Numbered from the stretch's first letter, positions 14,048 to 23,478 are shown. The stretch is 64,000 bases of DNA from Pseudomonas sp. B21-028 (GCF_024749045.1 NZ_CP087184.1:4030001-4094000), one strand, 5' to 3'. Numbers and translations are program-made. Notes: generated from the sequence alone by a model not told the origin.

Positions 14048-16611
14048 CAATACCACCCTTGTTTTTTATGCAGTTCATGCAACGACTTAAGGGCAGCATC
14101 TATATCTGACTCTGACGCGCCAGACTCAATAAGCCCCGGCTTCAGTGCTGCCAAGTTACCGTTCACCGCTGCCTCCAAATCTGAAGCATCGCTCATGCTT
14201 TTCTCGAAACTGTTGCGCCCACCATACGTCTCACTGAATTTTTGATGAATACTCGAAGGAATGGCAATACACGGAGCCCGTCGAATAGCCTCCCGGACTT
14301 TGGAGGTGCTCATGTCCTCATGGTTCATATCTATATAAGCCCTCAACGCCTTCCTAGACGGTATATGATCAATGTCCAAGCCATCTCCTCTGCTTCGACC
14401 ACTGAGCTCGTTGTATGGCCCTACCTCCAGAGGTTCCACTGGGGGCCCTACAAACACCAACCCCAGCGAAGGCAGCTCCATGTCTGCCGGATACCCGGGA
14501 ATACTGGCACCGACCTGCCCGGGTTCGACAGCCGGAAACGTCTCGTTTTGTGGTAGGACGGGGATTACAGGGTTGCCGGGATAGTCCTGCGAAATAGCAG
14601 GCGCCGTCGGCGACGCGGTTGGGCCAAGCAGTTCGATGCCCGGTGGAACCAGGGGTGTCCGGGTGCTCGTATCGATGGGTGCGGTCGGCCAGAGCAGAAC
14701 GGCCGGTACGAGGCCTGGTAGACCGTGGAGGCTCTGGGGCGTGGTGATGCTGATGCGGTCGAGATCGAACGGGTTCCCGCCCAGTTCGACCCGGTCCTGG
14801 TAACGCAGCTCGAATTCACGACGTTCGCCGGCCCAGGTGCTTTTCGGCGCATAGGGAGCAAAACCTTGCTCGATGCGTTTTTTATTGAGCACATCGACAT
14901 GACCGTTCAGTTCCGGACGTTCGGCCAGGGCTTGCCATATGATCTGTTCGAAGGCAGCGAAGGATTTGACTTCCCGCGCCTGGAGCAGATGGCCGACTTG
15001 CTCGGGAATGGCGGCGCCTTGAGTCTGGCTTGCGGTGCTCCACCAATCATCTGCAGGCGCCTTACCAGCGCCGGTGACGACGCCCGTTCCCAAAGGAGGT
15101 AAATCGAAAGAAAAGTAGGTCGGCGGCAGGCCCGGCACACAGACGATGCAGTCCTGAATGCGCAGGTCCACATCGGTCGGAAGGATTTGCACCTGAGGCG
15201 CCACCGGGATCAGCCCAGGCAGGCTCGCCGGCACAACCTGCACAGGGGAATCGGGTGAGAGCTGCAGGTACCGGGTCGGAAAACCGGGTACCTCAACGTT
15301 GTAGAGTCCGGTCAGCGGGTCGAGGACTCCATTGATCACGGGAACACTCGCGCTGATTTTGTCGCCGGTGCTGGCCACGTGGATCGCGGCGCCTTCGGAA
15401 ACGGCTTGAGGCTTGAGCCGATACGCCACTTCAACCGAACCACCCGCATCGGCAACGGATTGCAGCGCTTGTCCATCGGACAGTCCGAATGCCTGTGCCG
15501 GCACGCCAACCCCCTGGAACAGGCGCCTGCGTTGTTCGGCCGAGAGTTCACCGTTGCCAAGTGCGGGGGAGTAGACCATCGCCGTGACGAAGACCGGGCC
15601 CGTTCTCAGCAAGACCCGCGCGGAGTCCTTCAGCGCGTCGATGGAGGCCGCAACAGCCTGTTCCAATATCGCTGCGGCATGCTGAGCCACAAACACCGTG
15701 TCTCGGGTCAGCACCATCCCGCTCGCCGCGGCCATCGAAGACGCAGGTACACGTAAGGTATGGGTTTGTCTTAACCTCTCACGCCGGACTGCCTCGTCGA
15801 CTTGCTGCTTGAAGCGGATGCGTGCCGCCCGTTGTTCGGCGTATTGACGATGACGTTCCCAAACGGCCTCCCGTTCGCGCCACGCCACCGATTGCTCGGC
15901 GTGACGTCTGGCAAGCGCGTTGGACTTATCCGTAAGCGTCTTGATCTGCGCTGACAGCAGCTTCGCTTCCTGGGCTGCGGTATAGGCCTGTTCCCAAACC
16001 TTGTGGCCGTCTTCCAGAGCCGCGCCGAACTGATCCAGTCGTGTTTGATAATCGTGCACCGAGCCCGTGAGCGGGTCCCGCCCGTCGAAAGACCGCGCAA
16101 CGGTGTCCCGTGCGTTGAGTTCGGCAACCTTGCGGGCGATCAGCCCGTCGATCTCGTTTTTCTCCTTGGTGATGAGGTAAAGCTGCCAGCGCTCACTGGA
16201 TTGACTGGCGGGAGGTCGTTTTGCGGCGGTGACTTCTTGCTGAAGGGAGGTGTCGAGTTGTTGGGCCCTGCTCGCAAAATTGCGATCCACCTCGGCCCTG
16301 ATGGTGTCGTAGCGCTGCACCATCGCCGACATCGCTTGCTGACGAGCCTTGAGACGTCCCAGTTCGGCGGCCCGGGCGGCCGCTTCGGCCTTTTCCGCCT
16401 CGGCCTTCAGCCGGGCTTGCAGCTCCCTCTGCCGAGCCTGTTCGCGTGCTTTGCGTCGGGCCTTCGCGCGTCTGCCACCTCTGCCGCCGGAGCCGCCGAA
16501 TCCCCCTGAAAAACCGCCACTACCGACGCGAAAACCACCGCTGGATGAGGTCCGTCCCGGACTGATAACAACCGTTCCATCCGATCCATCGTTTAGTGTT
16601 TGTCTTGCCAT
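14047..16611 (-). CDS. S-type pyocin-like bacteriocin with an internal decayed DNase domain and a new C-terminal nuclease domain
   Basis: The protein has 854 residues; the start at 16611 has AAAGGAGA 6 nt upstream. Domains: Gly/Ser-rich N-terminus (20-46), basic coiled coil (47-285), S-type pyocin translocation domain (about 290-520), then 525-630, which aligns with colicin/pyocin DNase domains (AAIPEQVGHLL, FAAFEQIIWQAL, GFAPYAP) but has ELRY in place of the catalytic HH and DLDR in place of DN. A Pro-rich linker (630-730) leads to a C-terminal domain (730-854) with DIDHIPS (746-752), IHQKFSETYGGRN (788-800) and conserved Cys781, resembling an HNH/His-Me nuclease. It presumably kills related bacteria by nucleic-acid cleavage; the exact activity is unproven. 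Confidence 0.75.
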   Translation of the reverse strand: MARQTLNDGSDGTVVISPGRTSSSGGFRVGSGGFSGGFGGSGGRGGRRAKARRKAREQARQRELQARLKAEAEKAEAAARAAELGRLKARQQAMSAMVQRYDTIRAEVDRNFASRAQQLDTSLQQEVTAAKRPPASQSSERWQLYLITKEKNEIDGLIARKVAELNARDTVARSFDGRDPLTGSVHDYQTRLDQFGAALEDGHKVWEQAYTAAQEAKLLSAQIKTLTDKSNALARRHAEQSVAWREREAVWERHRQYAEQRAARIRFKQQVDEAVRRERLRQTHTLRVPASSMAAASGMVLTRDTVFVAQHAAAILEQAVAASIDALKDSARVLLRTGPVFVTAMVYSPALGNGELSAEQRRRLFQGVGVPAQAFGLSDGQALQSVADAGGSVEVAYRLKPQAVSEGAAIHVASTGDKISASVPVINGVLDPLTGLYNVEVPGFPTRYLQLSPDSPVQVVPASLPGLIPVAPQVQILPTDVDLRIQDCIVCVPGLPPTYFSFDLPPLGTGVVTGAGKAPADDWWSTASQTQGAAIPEQVGHLLQAREVKSFAAFEQIIWQALAERPELNGHVDVLNKKRIEQGFAPYAPKSTWAGERREFELRYQDRVELGGNPFDLDRISITTPQSLHGLPGLVPAVLLWPTAPIDTSTRTPLVPPGIELLGPTASPTAPAISQDYPGNPVIPVLPQNETFPAVEPGQVGASIPGYPADMELPSLGLVFVGPPVEPLEVGPYNELSGRSRGDGLDIDHIPSRKALRAYIDMNHEDMSTSKVREAIRRAPCIAIPSSIHQKFSETYGGRNSFEKSMSDASDLEAAVNGNLAALKPGLIESGASESDIDAALKSLHELHKKQGWY

Positions 16612-16632
16612 ACAGATTCTCCTTTCTCTGTA
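16612..16632 (-). promoter_or_regulatory. Small hairpin presenting the pyocin ribosome-binding site
   Basis: On the minus strand TACAGA and TCTGTA form a 6-bp stem around a 10-nt loop that holds the AAGGAG Shine-Dalgarno, directly before (and touching) the ATG at 16611. It could modulate translation; it may also be chance. Confidence 0.3.
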
Positions 16633-16837
16633 TGGCGCAGGATGGTGAGGCAGCCCTGTCCGGGTGCGGTACATATGTATTGCCGGCGCTTTTCTTTTTC
16701 GCTGTCCCTCTCCCTTGAGAAACAACGCAAAACGGGAAAACTCCACCTATCTTGTAGGATTCTGCGACATCCCCGCGGTTGGTGATCAGACCCATGCCAC
16801 GTATGATCCCTTGCAACCTCCCGCCGAATAGAAGCCT

Positions 16838-19762
16838 ATGTCACTGATAGTTCTATTGCTTTTGCCCTTCATCGGCAGCTGTGTCGCGGCGCTGCTGCCG
16901 CATAACGCCCGTAACGCCGAATCGCTGCTGGCAGGCCTCATCGCGCTGGTCGGCACCGTTCAGGTGGCCTTGTTCTACCCACAGATCGCCGACGGCGGCG
17001 TGATCCGTGAAGAGTATCTCTGGCTGCCCAGCCTGGGGCTGAACTTCGTGCTGCGGCTGGACGGGTTTGCCTGGTTGTTTTCGCTGCTGGTACTGGGCAT
17101 CGGTACGTTGGTGTCGTTATACGCCCGCTATTACATGTCACCGGAAGATCCGGTGCCGCGTTTCTTCGCGTTCTTCCTGGCGTTCATGGGCGCCATGCTC
17201 GGGCTGGTGATCTCCGGCAACCTGATTCAGATGGTGTTTTTCTGGGAACTGACCAGCCTGTTCTCGTTCCTGCTGATCGGCTATTGGCATCACCGCGCCG
17301 ATGCCCGGCGCGGCGCCTACATGGCCTTGATGGTGACCGGGGCCGGCGGGCTGTGCCTGTTGGCCGGGGTGCTGCTGCTCGGCCATGTGGTGGGTAGTTA
17401 TGAGCTGGACAAGGTCCTGGCGGCGGGCGACCTGATCCGGGCCCATGCCCTCTACCCCATCCTGCTGCCGCTGATCCTGATCGGCGCCCTGAGCAAAAGC
17501 GCCCAGTTCCCGTTCCATTTCTGGCTGCCCCACGCCATGGCCGCGCCCACACCCGTCTCGGCCTATCTGCACTCGGCGACCATGGTCAAGGCCGGGGTGT
17601 TCCTGCTGGCACGGTTGTGGCCGTCGCTGTCGGGCAGCGAACAATGGTTCTACATCGTCGGCGGTGCGGGGGCCTGTACGCTGTTGCTGGGTGCCTACTG
17701 CGCGATGTTCCAGAATGACCTCAAGGGGTTGCTGGCCTATTCCACCATCAGCCACCTGGGGCTGATCACCCTGCTGCTGGGCCTGAACAGCCCGCTGGCG
17801 GCCGTGGCGGCGGTGTTCCACATTCTCAACCACGCCACCTTCAAGGCCTCGCTGTTCATGGCTGCGGGAATCATCGACCATGAAAGCGGCACCCGGGACA
17901 TCCGCAAGCTCAGCGGCCTGGTGCGGCTGATTCCCTTCACGGCGACACTGGCAATGGTCGCCAGCGCCGCCATGGCCGGGGTCCCGCTGCTCAACGGTTT
18001 TCTTTCCAAGGAAATGTTCTTCGCCGAAACGGTGTTCATTTCCGCCACGGCCTGGGTCGAGCTGGCGCTGCCGATCATTGCCACCATCGCCGGAACCTTC
18101 AGCGTCGCCTACTCCCTGCGCTTCACCGTGGATGTGTTCTTCGGCCCGACGGCCACCGACCTGCCCCATACCCCCCACGAACCACCGCGCTGGATGCGCG
18201 CGCCGGTGGAATTGCTGGTGTTCACCTGCCTGCTGGTGGGGATTTTCCCGGCCCAGGTGGTCGGCTCCCTGCTGGCGGCGGCCGCGCTGCCGGTCGTGGG
18301 CGGCACCCTGCCCGAATATAGCCTGGCGATCTGGCATGGCCTCAATGCACCGATGATCATGAGCCTGGTGGCCATGTCCGGCGGCGTCGTGCTGTACCTG
18401 CTGCTGCGCAAGCAATTCAAGCGCGGGCAGATCACCCATACACCCTTCATTGGCCGGTTCAGCGGCAAGCGGCTGTTCGAGCGCAGCCTGGTGCTGATGA
18501 TGCGCCTCGGCCGGCGATTGGAGCGACTCATCAGTACCCGGCGCCTCCAGGCCCAGTTGTTCCTGCTGGTGCTGACTGCGCTGCTGGCCGGGCTGATCCC
18601 GATGCTGCACGGCTCGCTGGTCTGGGGCGACCGGCCGAAGATCCCCGGCTCCATCGTCTTCGTCATCCTCTGGCTGCTGGCCATTGCCTGCGCCCTGGGC
18701 GCGGCCTGGCAAGCCAAGTATCACCGACTCGCGGCCCTGACCATGGTCAGCGTCTGCGGCCTGATGACCTGCGTGACCTTCGTCTGGTTCTCCGCCCCCG
18801 ACCTGGCCCTGACGCAACTGGTGGTGGAAGTGGTGACCACGGTGCTGATCCTGCTGGGCCTGCGCTGGCTGCCGCGGCGGATCGAGGACGCATCGCCCCG
18901 GCCCAACAGCGAACGGCGCGCACGTATCCGGCGCCTGCGGGACTTGCTGTTGTCCGGCGCGGTGGGCGGCGGCATGGCGATGCTGTCCTACGCGATGCTG
19001 ACGCGCCAGACGCCCAACGACATTTCTTCGTTCTACCTCAGCCGGGCCCTGCCCGAAGGCGGTGGCAGCAACGTGGTGAACGTGATGCTGGTGGATTTCC
19101 GCGGCTTCGACACCCTGGGGGAAATCACCGTGCTGGTGGCGGTGGCCCTGGCCGTGTTTGCCCTGCTGCGGCGTTTCCGGCCGCCGAAGGAAAGCATGCA
19201 GTTGCCGGCGCAGCAGCGCCTGCTCGCGCCAGACGTGGTCACCGACCTGGTCAACCCGCGGCACGCCAGCGATACCGCATTGGGCTTCATGATGGTGCCC
19301 TCGGTGTTGGTGCGCCTGCTGCTGCCGATTGCCCTGGTGGTCTCGTTCTACCTGTTCATGCGCGGCCACAACCAACCCGGTGGCGGCTTCGTGGCCGGGC
19401 TGGTGATGTCGGTGGCGTTCATCCTCCAGTACATGGTGGCCGGCACTCAGTGGGTCGAGGCGCAAATGAGCCTGCGACCGCTGCGCTGGATGGGTACCGG
19501 GTTGCTGTTCGCCACGGCGACGGGCCTGGGGGCGATGGCCGTGGGCTATCCGTTCCTCACCACTCATACCTGGCATCTGAAATTGCCGCTGCTGGGTGAC
19601 ATTCACCTGGCCAGCGCCCTGTTCTTCGACATCGGCGTGTACGCCGTGGTGGTCGGCTCGACATTGCTGATCCTCACCGCGCTGGCGCACCAGTCGGTGC
19701 GGGCCCACAAGCCGGCCCTGCAATCCAAAGCCGCCGCCCCTCTCAAAGGAGCCACCACCTGA
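16838..19762 (+). CDS. mrpA: Na+/H+ antiporter subunit A, fused A/B type (MrpA/ShaA)
   Basis: This is the largest subunit of the seven-component Mrp/Sha monovalent cation/proton antiporter in the inner membrane. It has 974 residues. The N-terminal about 500 residues are an NADH-quinone-oxidoreductase ND5-like domain (FFWELTSLFSFLLIGYW, LPHAMAAPTPVSAYLHSATMVKAG with its key Lys/His). A C-terminal MrpB-like domain follows (about 800-955, NQPGGGFVAGLVMSVAFILQYM). The A/B fusion is normal in Pseudomonas and explains why no separate mrpB is present. The stop overlaps the mrpC start (TGATG). Confidence 0.95.
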   Translation: MSLIVLLLLPFIGSCVAALLPHNARNAESLLAGLIALVGTVQVALFYPQIADGGVIREEYLWLPSLGLNFVLRLDGFAWLFSLLVLGIGTLVSLYARYYMSPEDPVPRFFAFFLAFMGAMLGLVISGNLIQMVFFWELTSLFSFLLIGYWHHRADARRGAYMALMVTGAGGLCLLAGVLLLGHVVGSYELDKVLAAGDLIRAHALYPILLPLILIGALSKSAQFPFHFWLPHAMAAPTPVSAYLHSATMVKAGVFLLARLWPSLSGSEQWFYIVGGAGACTLLLGAYCAMFQNDLKGLLAYSTISHLGLITLLLGLNSPLAAVAAVFHILNHATFKASLFMAAGIIDHESGTRDIRKLSGLVRLIPFTATLAMVASAAMAGVPLLNGFLSKEMFFAETVFISATAWVELALPIIATIAGTFSVAYSLRFTVDVFFGPTATDLPHTPHEPPRWMRAPVELLVFTCLLVGIFPAQVVGSLLAAAALPVVGGTLPEYSLAIWHGLNAPMIMSLVAMSGGVVLYLLLRKQFKRGQITHTPFIGRFSGKRLFERSLVLMMRLGRRLERLISTRRLQAQLFLLVLTALLAGLIPMLHGSLVWGDRPKIPGSIVFVILWLLAIACALGAAWQAKYHRLAALTMVSVCGLMTCVTFVWFSAPDLALTQLVVEVVTTVLILLGLRWLPRRIEDASPRPNSERRARIRRLRDLLLSGAVGGGMAMLSYAMLTRQTPNDISSFYLSRALPEGGGSNVVNVMLVDFRGFDTLGEITVLVAVALAVFALLRRFRPPKESMQLPAQQRLLAPDVVTDLVNPRHASDTALGFMMVPSVLVRLLLPIALVVSFYLFMRGHNQPGGGFVAGLVMSVAFILQYMVAGTQWVEAQMSLRPLRWMGTGLLFATATGLGAMAVGYPFLTTHTWHLKLPLLGDIHLASALFFDIGVYAVVVGSTLLILTALAHQSVRAHKPALQSKAAAPLKGATT

Positions 19763-20106
19763 TGGAAGAAGTCATCGCTATAGCAATCGGCGTCCTGGTC
19801 GCCTCCGGTGTCTGGCTGGTGCTGCGGCCGCGGACCTTTCAAGTGGTCATGGGCCTGTGCCTGCTGTCCTACGGCGTCAATCTGTTCATCTTCAGCATGG
19901 GCAGCCTGTTCATCGGCAAGGAGCCGATCATCAAGGACGGCGTGCCCCAGGACCTGCTGCACTACACCGACCCGCTGCCCCAGGCCCTGGTGTTGACCGC
20001 CATCGTCATCAGCTTCGCCATGACCGCGTTGTTCCTGGTGGTATTGCTGGCCTCCCGAGGCCTGACCGGCACCGACCACGTGGACGGACGGGAGCCCAGG
20101 GAATGA
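19762..20106 (+). CDS. mrpC: Na+/H+ antiporter subunit C (MrpC)
   Basis: This 114-residue, three-helix membrane protein is homologous to NuoK. It contains VLRPRTFQVVMGLCLLSYGVNLFIF and DPLPQALVLTAIVISFAMTA, the latter being the MrpC/NuoK signature. AAAGGAG precedes the ATG inside the end of mrpA. The stop overlaps the mrpD start (ATGA). Confidence 0.95.
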   Translation: MEEVIAIAIGVLVASGVWLVLRPRTFQVVMGLCLLSYGVNLFIFSMGSLFIGKEPIIKDGVPQDLLHYTDPLPQALVLTAIVISFAMTALFLVVLLASRGLTGTDHVDGREPRE

Positions 20107-21788
20107 TGTTGACGCCTCATCTGATCGCCGCGCCGATCCTCCTGCCGCTGCTCACCGCCGCGTTGATGCTGATGCTGGGGGAAAAGCACCGTGCGCTCAA
20201 GGCACGGATCAATCTGTTCTCCAGCCTGCTGGGGCTGGGCATTGCGGTATTGTTGCTGTACTGGACCCAGGACCAGGCCCTGCCCGCCTCCATCGGCGTG
20301 TACCTGCCAGGCAACTGGCAGGCGCCGTTCGGCATCGTCCTGGTGGTTGATCGCCTGTCGGCGCTGATGCTGGTGTTGACCGGCATCATCGGCGTCAGCG
20401 CCCTGCTGTTTGCCATGGCCCGCTGGCACGGTGCCGGGGCGAGTTTCCATGCCTTGTTCCAGATCCAGCTGATGGGCCTCTATGGCGCCTTCCTCACCGG
20501 GGACCTGTTCAATCTGTTCGTGTTTTTCGAGGTCTTGCTGGCCGCTTCCTACGGTTTGCTGCTGCATGGCTCGGGCCGGGCACGGGTTTCGTCGGGCTTG
20601 CACTACATCTCGATCAACCTGCTGGCCTCGTCGCTGTTCCTGATCGGCGCGGCGCTGATCTACGGTGTCACCGGCACCCTGAACATGGCCGACCTGGCGC
20701 TGAAAGTGCCTCTGGTGCCGGAAGCCGACCGGGGCTTGCTGCATGCGGGGGCGGCGATCCTCGCGGTGGCGTTCCTGGCCAAGGCCGGCATGTGGCCACT
20801 GAACTTCTGGCTGGTGCCGGCCTACAGCGCCGCCAGCGCCCCCGTGGCAGCGCTGTTCGCGATCATGACCAAGGTGGGCGTCTACACGATATTGCGCTTG
20901 TGGACCTTGCTGTTCTCCGGCCAGGCCGGCGCTTCGGCGTATTTCGGCGGCGACTGGCTGATCTACGGCGGCATGGCGACCATTGTCTGCGCGGCCATCG
21001 CCATCCTGGCGGCCCAGCGCCTGGAGCGCATGGCCAGCCTGAGCATCCTGGTATCGGCCGGCATCCTGTTGTCGGCTATCGGCTTCGCCCAGCCGAACCT
21101 GGTGGGCGCTGCGCTGTTCTATCTGGTGAGCTCGACCCTGGCGCTGTGCGCGCTCTTCCTGCTGGCCGAGTTGATCGAACGCTCGCGCTCGGCCAATGAC
21201 CTGTCGCTGGAGGACGACCTCGATACCCTGCCACGACCGCTGGAATCCCTGCAACCGCCCAAGGGCACCAACCTCGATGACGAGCAGAAAGCCGTGGTCG
21301 GGCAGGTCATTCCCTGGACCATGGCATTCCTTGGCCTGAGCTTCATTGCCTGCGCGCTGCTGATTGTCGGCATGCCGCCGCTGTCGGGATTCATCGGCAA
21401 GCTGGGGCTGTTGAACGCCTTGCTCAATCCCCAGGGGCTTGGAGCCGACACTGGACAACCGGTGTCGCCTCAGGCCTGGGGCCTGTTGGCGTTGTTGATC
21501 CTGTCCGGGCTGGCCTCGTTGATTGCCTTCTCGCGCCTGGGTATCCAGCGCTTCTGGACACCGCAGGAGCGACCCTCACCCCTGCTGCGGCCATTCGAAT
21601 GCCTGCCGATCATTGCACTGCTCGGCCTGGGCATCGCCTTGACGTTCAAGGCCGAACCCCTGCTGCGCTACACCCAGGACGCCGCCAACGCGCTGAACAC
21701 TCCGGAACACTACGTGATGTCGGTGCTGGGCACCCGTAGCGTCCCCGGCCCCGACGCCATCAGTGCCGTGCCGGAGGTGCAGCCATGA
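20103..21788 (+). CDS. mrpD: Na+/H+ antiporter subunit D (MrpD)
   Basis: The protein has 561 residues and is a NuoM/NuoN-like proton- or cation-translocating subunit. It has about 14 transmembrane helices, with the Lys-bearing motifs FLAKAGMWPLNFWLVPAYSAASAPVAALFAIMTKVGVY. The ATG at 20103 overlaps the mrpC stop. The reading frame is open further upstream, but starts there would lie inside mrpC and have no ribosome-binding site. A hydrophilic insert (about residues 360-400) contains acidic residues. Confidence 0.95.
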   Translation: MMLTPHLIAAPILLPLLTAALMLMLGEKHRALKARINLFSSLLGLGIAVLLLYWTQDQALPASIGVYLPGNWQAPFGIVLVVDRLSALMLVLTGIIGVSALLFAMARWHGAGASFHALFQIQLMGLYGAFLTGDLFNLFVFFEVLLAASYGLLLHGSGRARVSSGLHYISINLLASSLFLIGAALIYGVTGTLNMADLALKVPLVPEADRGLLHAGAAILAVAFLAKAGMWPLNFWLVPAYSAASAPVAALFAIMTKVGVYTILRLWTLLFSGQAGASAYFGGDWLIYGGMATIVCAAIAILAAQRLERMASLSILVSAGILLSAIGFAQPNLVGAALFYLVSSTLALCALFLLAELIERSRSANDLSLEDDLDTLPRPLESLQPPKGTNLDDEQKAVVGQVIPWTMAFLGLSFIACALLIVGMPPLSGFIGKLGLLNALLNPQGLGADTGQPVSPQAWGLLALLILSGLASLIAFSRLGIQRFWTPQERPSPLLRPFECLPIIALLGLGIALTFKAEPLLRYTQDAANALNTPEHYVMSVLGTRSVPGPDAISAVPEVQP

Positions 21789-22273
21789 AGCGCCTGTTCC
21801 CCGCGCCATGGCTGTCCCTGGCACTCTGGGCGCTGTGGCTGCTGTTGAACCTGTCCCTCAGCGCCGGGCACCTGTTGCTGGGAGCGGCGCTGGGTTTCCT
21901 GGCACCGCTGCTGATGCGCCCGCTGCGGCCACGGCCCATTCGTATCCGCCGCCCCGGGGCGGTGCTGCGGCTGTTCCTGCGGGTGGGGCGCGATGTGCTG
22001 GTGTCCAATCTGACGGTGGCCTGGGGTGTGCTGAACACCGGCCGACGCCCGCCGCGCTCGCGGTTCGTCAAAGTACCGCTGGACCTGAACGACGCCAATG
22101 GCCTGGCGGCGTTGTCGATGATCACCACGGTGATTCCCGGAACGGTCTGGTCGGAACTGGCGCTGGATCGCCGCATCCTGCTGGTGCATGTGTTCGATCT
22201 GGAAGACGAAGCGTCGTTCATCGCGCATTTCAAGGCCACCTATGAGCAGCCACTGATGGAGATTTTCGAATGA
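21785..22273 (+). CDS. mrpE: Na+/H+ antiporter subunit E (MrpE)
   Basis: This is a 162-residue subunit with two N-terminal hydrophobic segments and a cytoplasmic domain with the family motifs DLNDANGLAALSMITTVIPGTVW and VHVFDLEDE. Its start overlaps the mrpD stop and its stop overlaps the mrpF start, both as ATGA, which supports fixed stoichiometry through coupled translation. Confidence 0.94.
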   Translation: MKRLFPAPWLSLALWALWLLLNLSLSAGHLLLGAALGFLAPLLMRPLRPRPIRIRRPGAVLRLFLRVGRDVLVSNLTVAWGVLNTGRRPPRSRFVKVPLDLNDANGLAALSMITTVIPGTVWSELALDRRILLVHVFDLEDEASFIAHFKATYEQPLMEIFE

Positions 22274-22548
22274 GTCCGTTGCTGTCCAATGCGATTCTGC
22301 TGAGTCTGTTCCTGTTCTCCCTGGCGCTGGTGCTGACCCTGCTGCGGCTGTTCAAGGGGCCATCGGCCCAAGACCGGGTCCTGGCCCTGGATTACCTGTA
22401 CATCGTTGCGATGCTGATGATGCTGGTGCTGGGCATTCGCTACGCCAGCGACACCTACTTCGAGGCGGCGCTGCTGATCGCCCTGTTCGGCTTTGTCGGC
22501 TCGTTTGCCCTGGCCAAGTTCCTGCTGCGTGGCGAGGTGATCGAATGA
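22270..22548 (+). CDS. mrpF: Na+/H+ antiporter subunit F (MrpF)
   Basis: This 92-residue protein has three transmembrane helices and the conserved RLFKGPSAQDRVLALD loop that links helices 1 and 2. It overlaps mrpE and mrpG by four bases each. Confidence 0.94.
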   Translation: MSPLLSNAILLSLFLFSLALVLTLLRLFKGPSAQDRVLALDYLYIVAMLMMLVLGIRYASDTYFEAALLIALFGFVGSFALAKFLLRGEVIE

Positions 22549-22895
22549 CCGGGCATTTATCGATGTGGGTGGAGATCCCGGTGGCGCTCCTGTTGGTACT
22601 CGGCAGCCTGTTCGCCCTGGTCGGGGCCCTCGGCCTGGTGCGCTTGAAGGATTATTTCCAGCGCATGCACCCACCTGCCCTGGCCTCGACACTGGGGGCC
22701 TGGTGCGTGGCGCTGGCTTCGATCATTTATTTCTCGGCGCTCAAGTCCGGGCCGGTGCTACATGCCTGGCTGATCCCGATTCTGCTGTCCATCACCGTAC
22801 CGGTGACCACCCTGTTGCTGGCCCGGGCGGCGTTGTTCCGCAAGCGCATGGCCGGGGATGATGTGCCGACGGAAGTGAGTAGCCGGCGTCAGTGA
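22545..22895 (+). CDS. mrpG: Na+/H+ antiporter subunit G (MrpG)
   Basis: This is the 116-residue terminal subunit, with three helices and the family motif LGLVRLKDYFQRMHPPALASTLG. It is the last gene of the operon. The REP pair starting 20 bp downstream may protect or end the transcript. Confidence 0.94.
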   Translation: MTGHLSMWVEIPVALLLVLGSLFALVGALGLVRLKDYFQRMHPPALASTLGAWCVALASIIYFSALKSGPVLHAWLIPILLSITVPVTTLLLARAALFRKRMAGDDVPTEVSSRRQ

Positions 22896-22914
22896 AGGAT
22901 CGGACGGTGCAAAC

Positions 22915-23008
22915 CTGTAGGAGCAAAGCTTGCTCGCGATCGCAACAGACCAGTCAACATCGTTGCTGACTGACTTACCGCTATCGCGAGCAAGCTTTGC
23001 TCCCGCAA
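22915..23008. repeat. REP pair, GGAGCAAAGCTTGCTC variant
   Basis: Two inverted copies of a variant REP core with AAGCTT at the centre, about 40 bp apart, lie between mrpG and the convergent DUF3995 gene. The same variant occurs at 43146-43240, so two REP subtypes are present in the window. Confidence 0.8.
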
Positions 23009-23040
23009 GATCTCCCACGCCACCACAGTGGTGTTGTCTT

Positions 23041-23478
23041 TCAGGCCCAGGCCACCGCCAGCAACCCGGCGCCCAGTACGACACACAACGGCGAATAGAC
23101 CCAGGTGTCGAGCCGGGCGAAAGTCGATTCCTTGAATTCCTTGAAGAAGCCCACCAGGTTCGATTCGCCAATGGCCCGGGCAAACATCAGCAAGGCAATC
23201 GCGCTGATCAGCCATTGCAGCGCTCGATGGGTGACGGGTGGCGCCAACAGGCCGCCGCGCAGGCACACCAGCACGGCAATGAACAGCAGCGCCAGGGCCA
23301 CTAACAGGGTCAACCAGCCCGAGGGCTCGAACGCCGGGCGCAGGATATCCCCCTGCTTGACCGGAACCTGGGGTACCACCGCCTGGGCCGCCCAGCGTCC
23401 ACCCAGAGCCCAGTACAAATGAATCAAACTGATGGTCGCAAACACCGCGACCAGCGTCCGTGCCAATAAAAGCGTCAT
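23041..23478 (-). CDS. DUF3995 membrane protein
   Basis: This 145-residue protein has four predicted transmembrane segments (starting LARTLVAVFATISLIHLYWALGG, GWLTLLVALALLFIAVLV, ALQWLISAIALLMFA and YSPLCVVLGAGLLAVAWA). The HLYWALGG motif is typical of DUF3995. AGGAGG lies 7 nt before the chosen ATG; an upstream in-frame start lacks such a site. The function is unknown. Confidence 0.8.
   Translation of the reverse strand: MTLLLARTLVAVFATISLIHLYWALGGRWAAQAVVPQVPVKQGDILRPAFEPSGWLTLLVALALLFIAVLVCLRGGLLAPPVTHRALQWLISAIALLMFARAIGESNLVGFFKEFKESTFARLDTWVYSPLCVVLGAGLLAVAWA

Noticed and set aside
16612..16632. LexA box before the pyocin gene
   Set aside because: The dyad is ACAG-N12-CTGT, the reverse of the LexA half-site order, and the spacing is wrong.
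17138..19723. Long open frame on the minus strand opposite mrpA
   Set aside because: Low-complexity Gln/His/Arg-rich reading typical of the antisense strand of GC-rich genes; no ribosome-binding site and it faces a clear Mrp gene.
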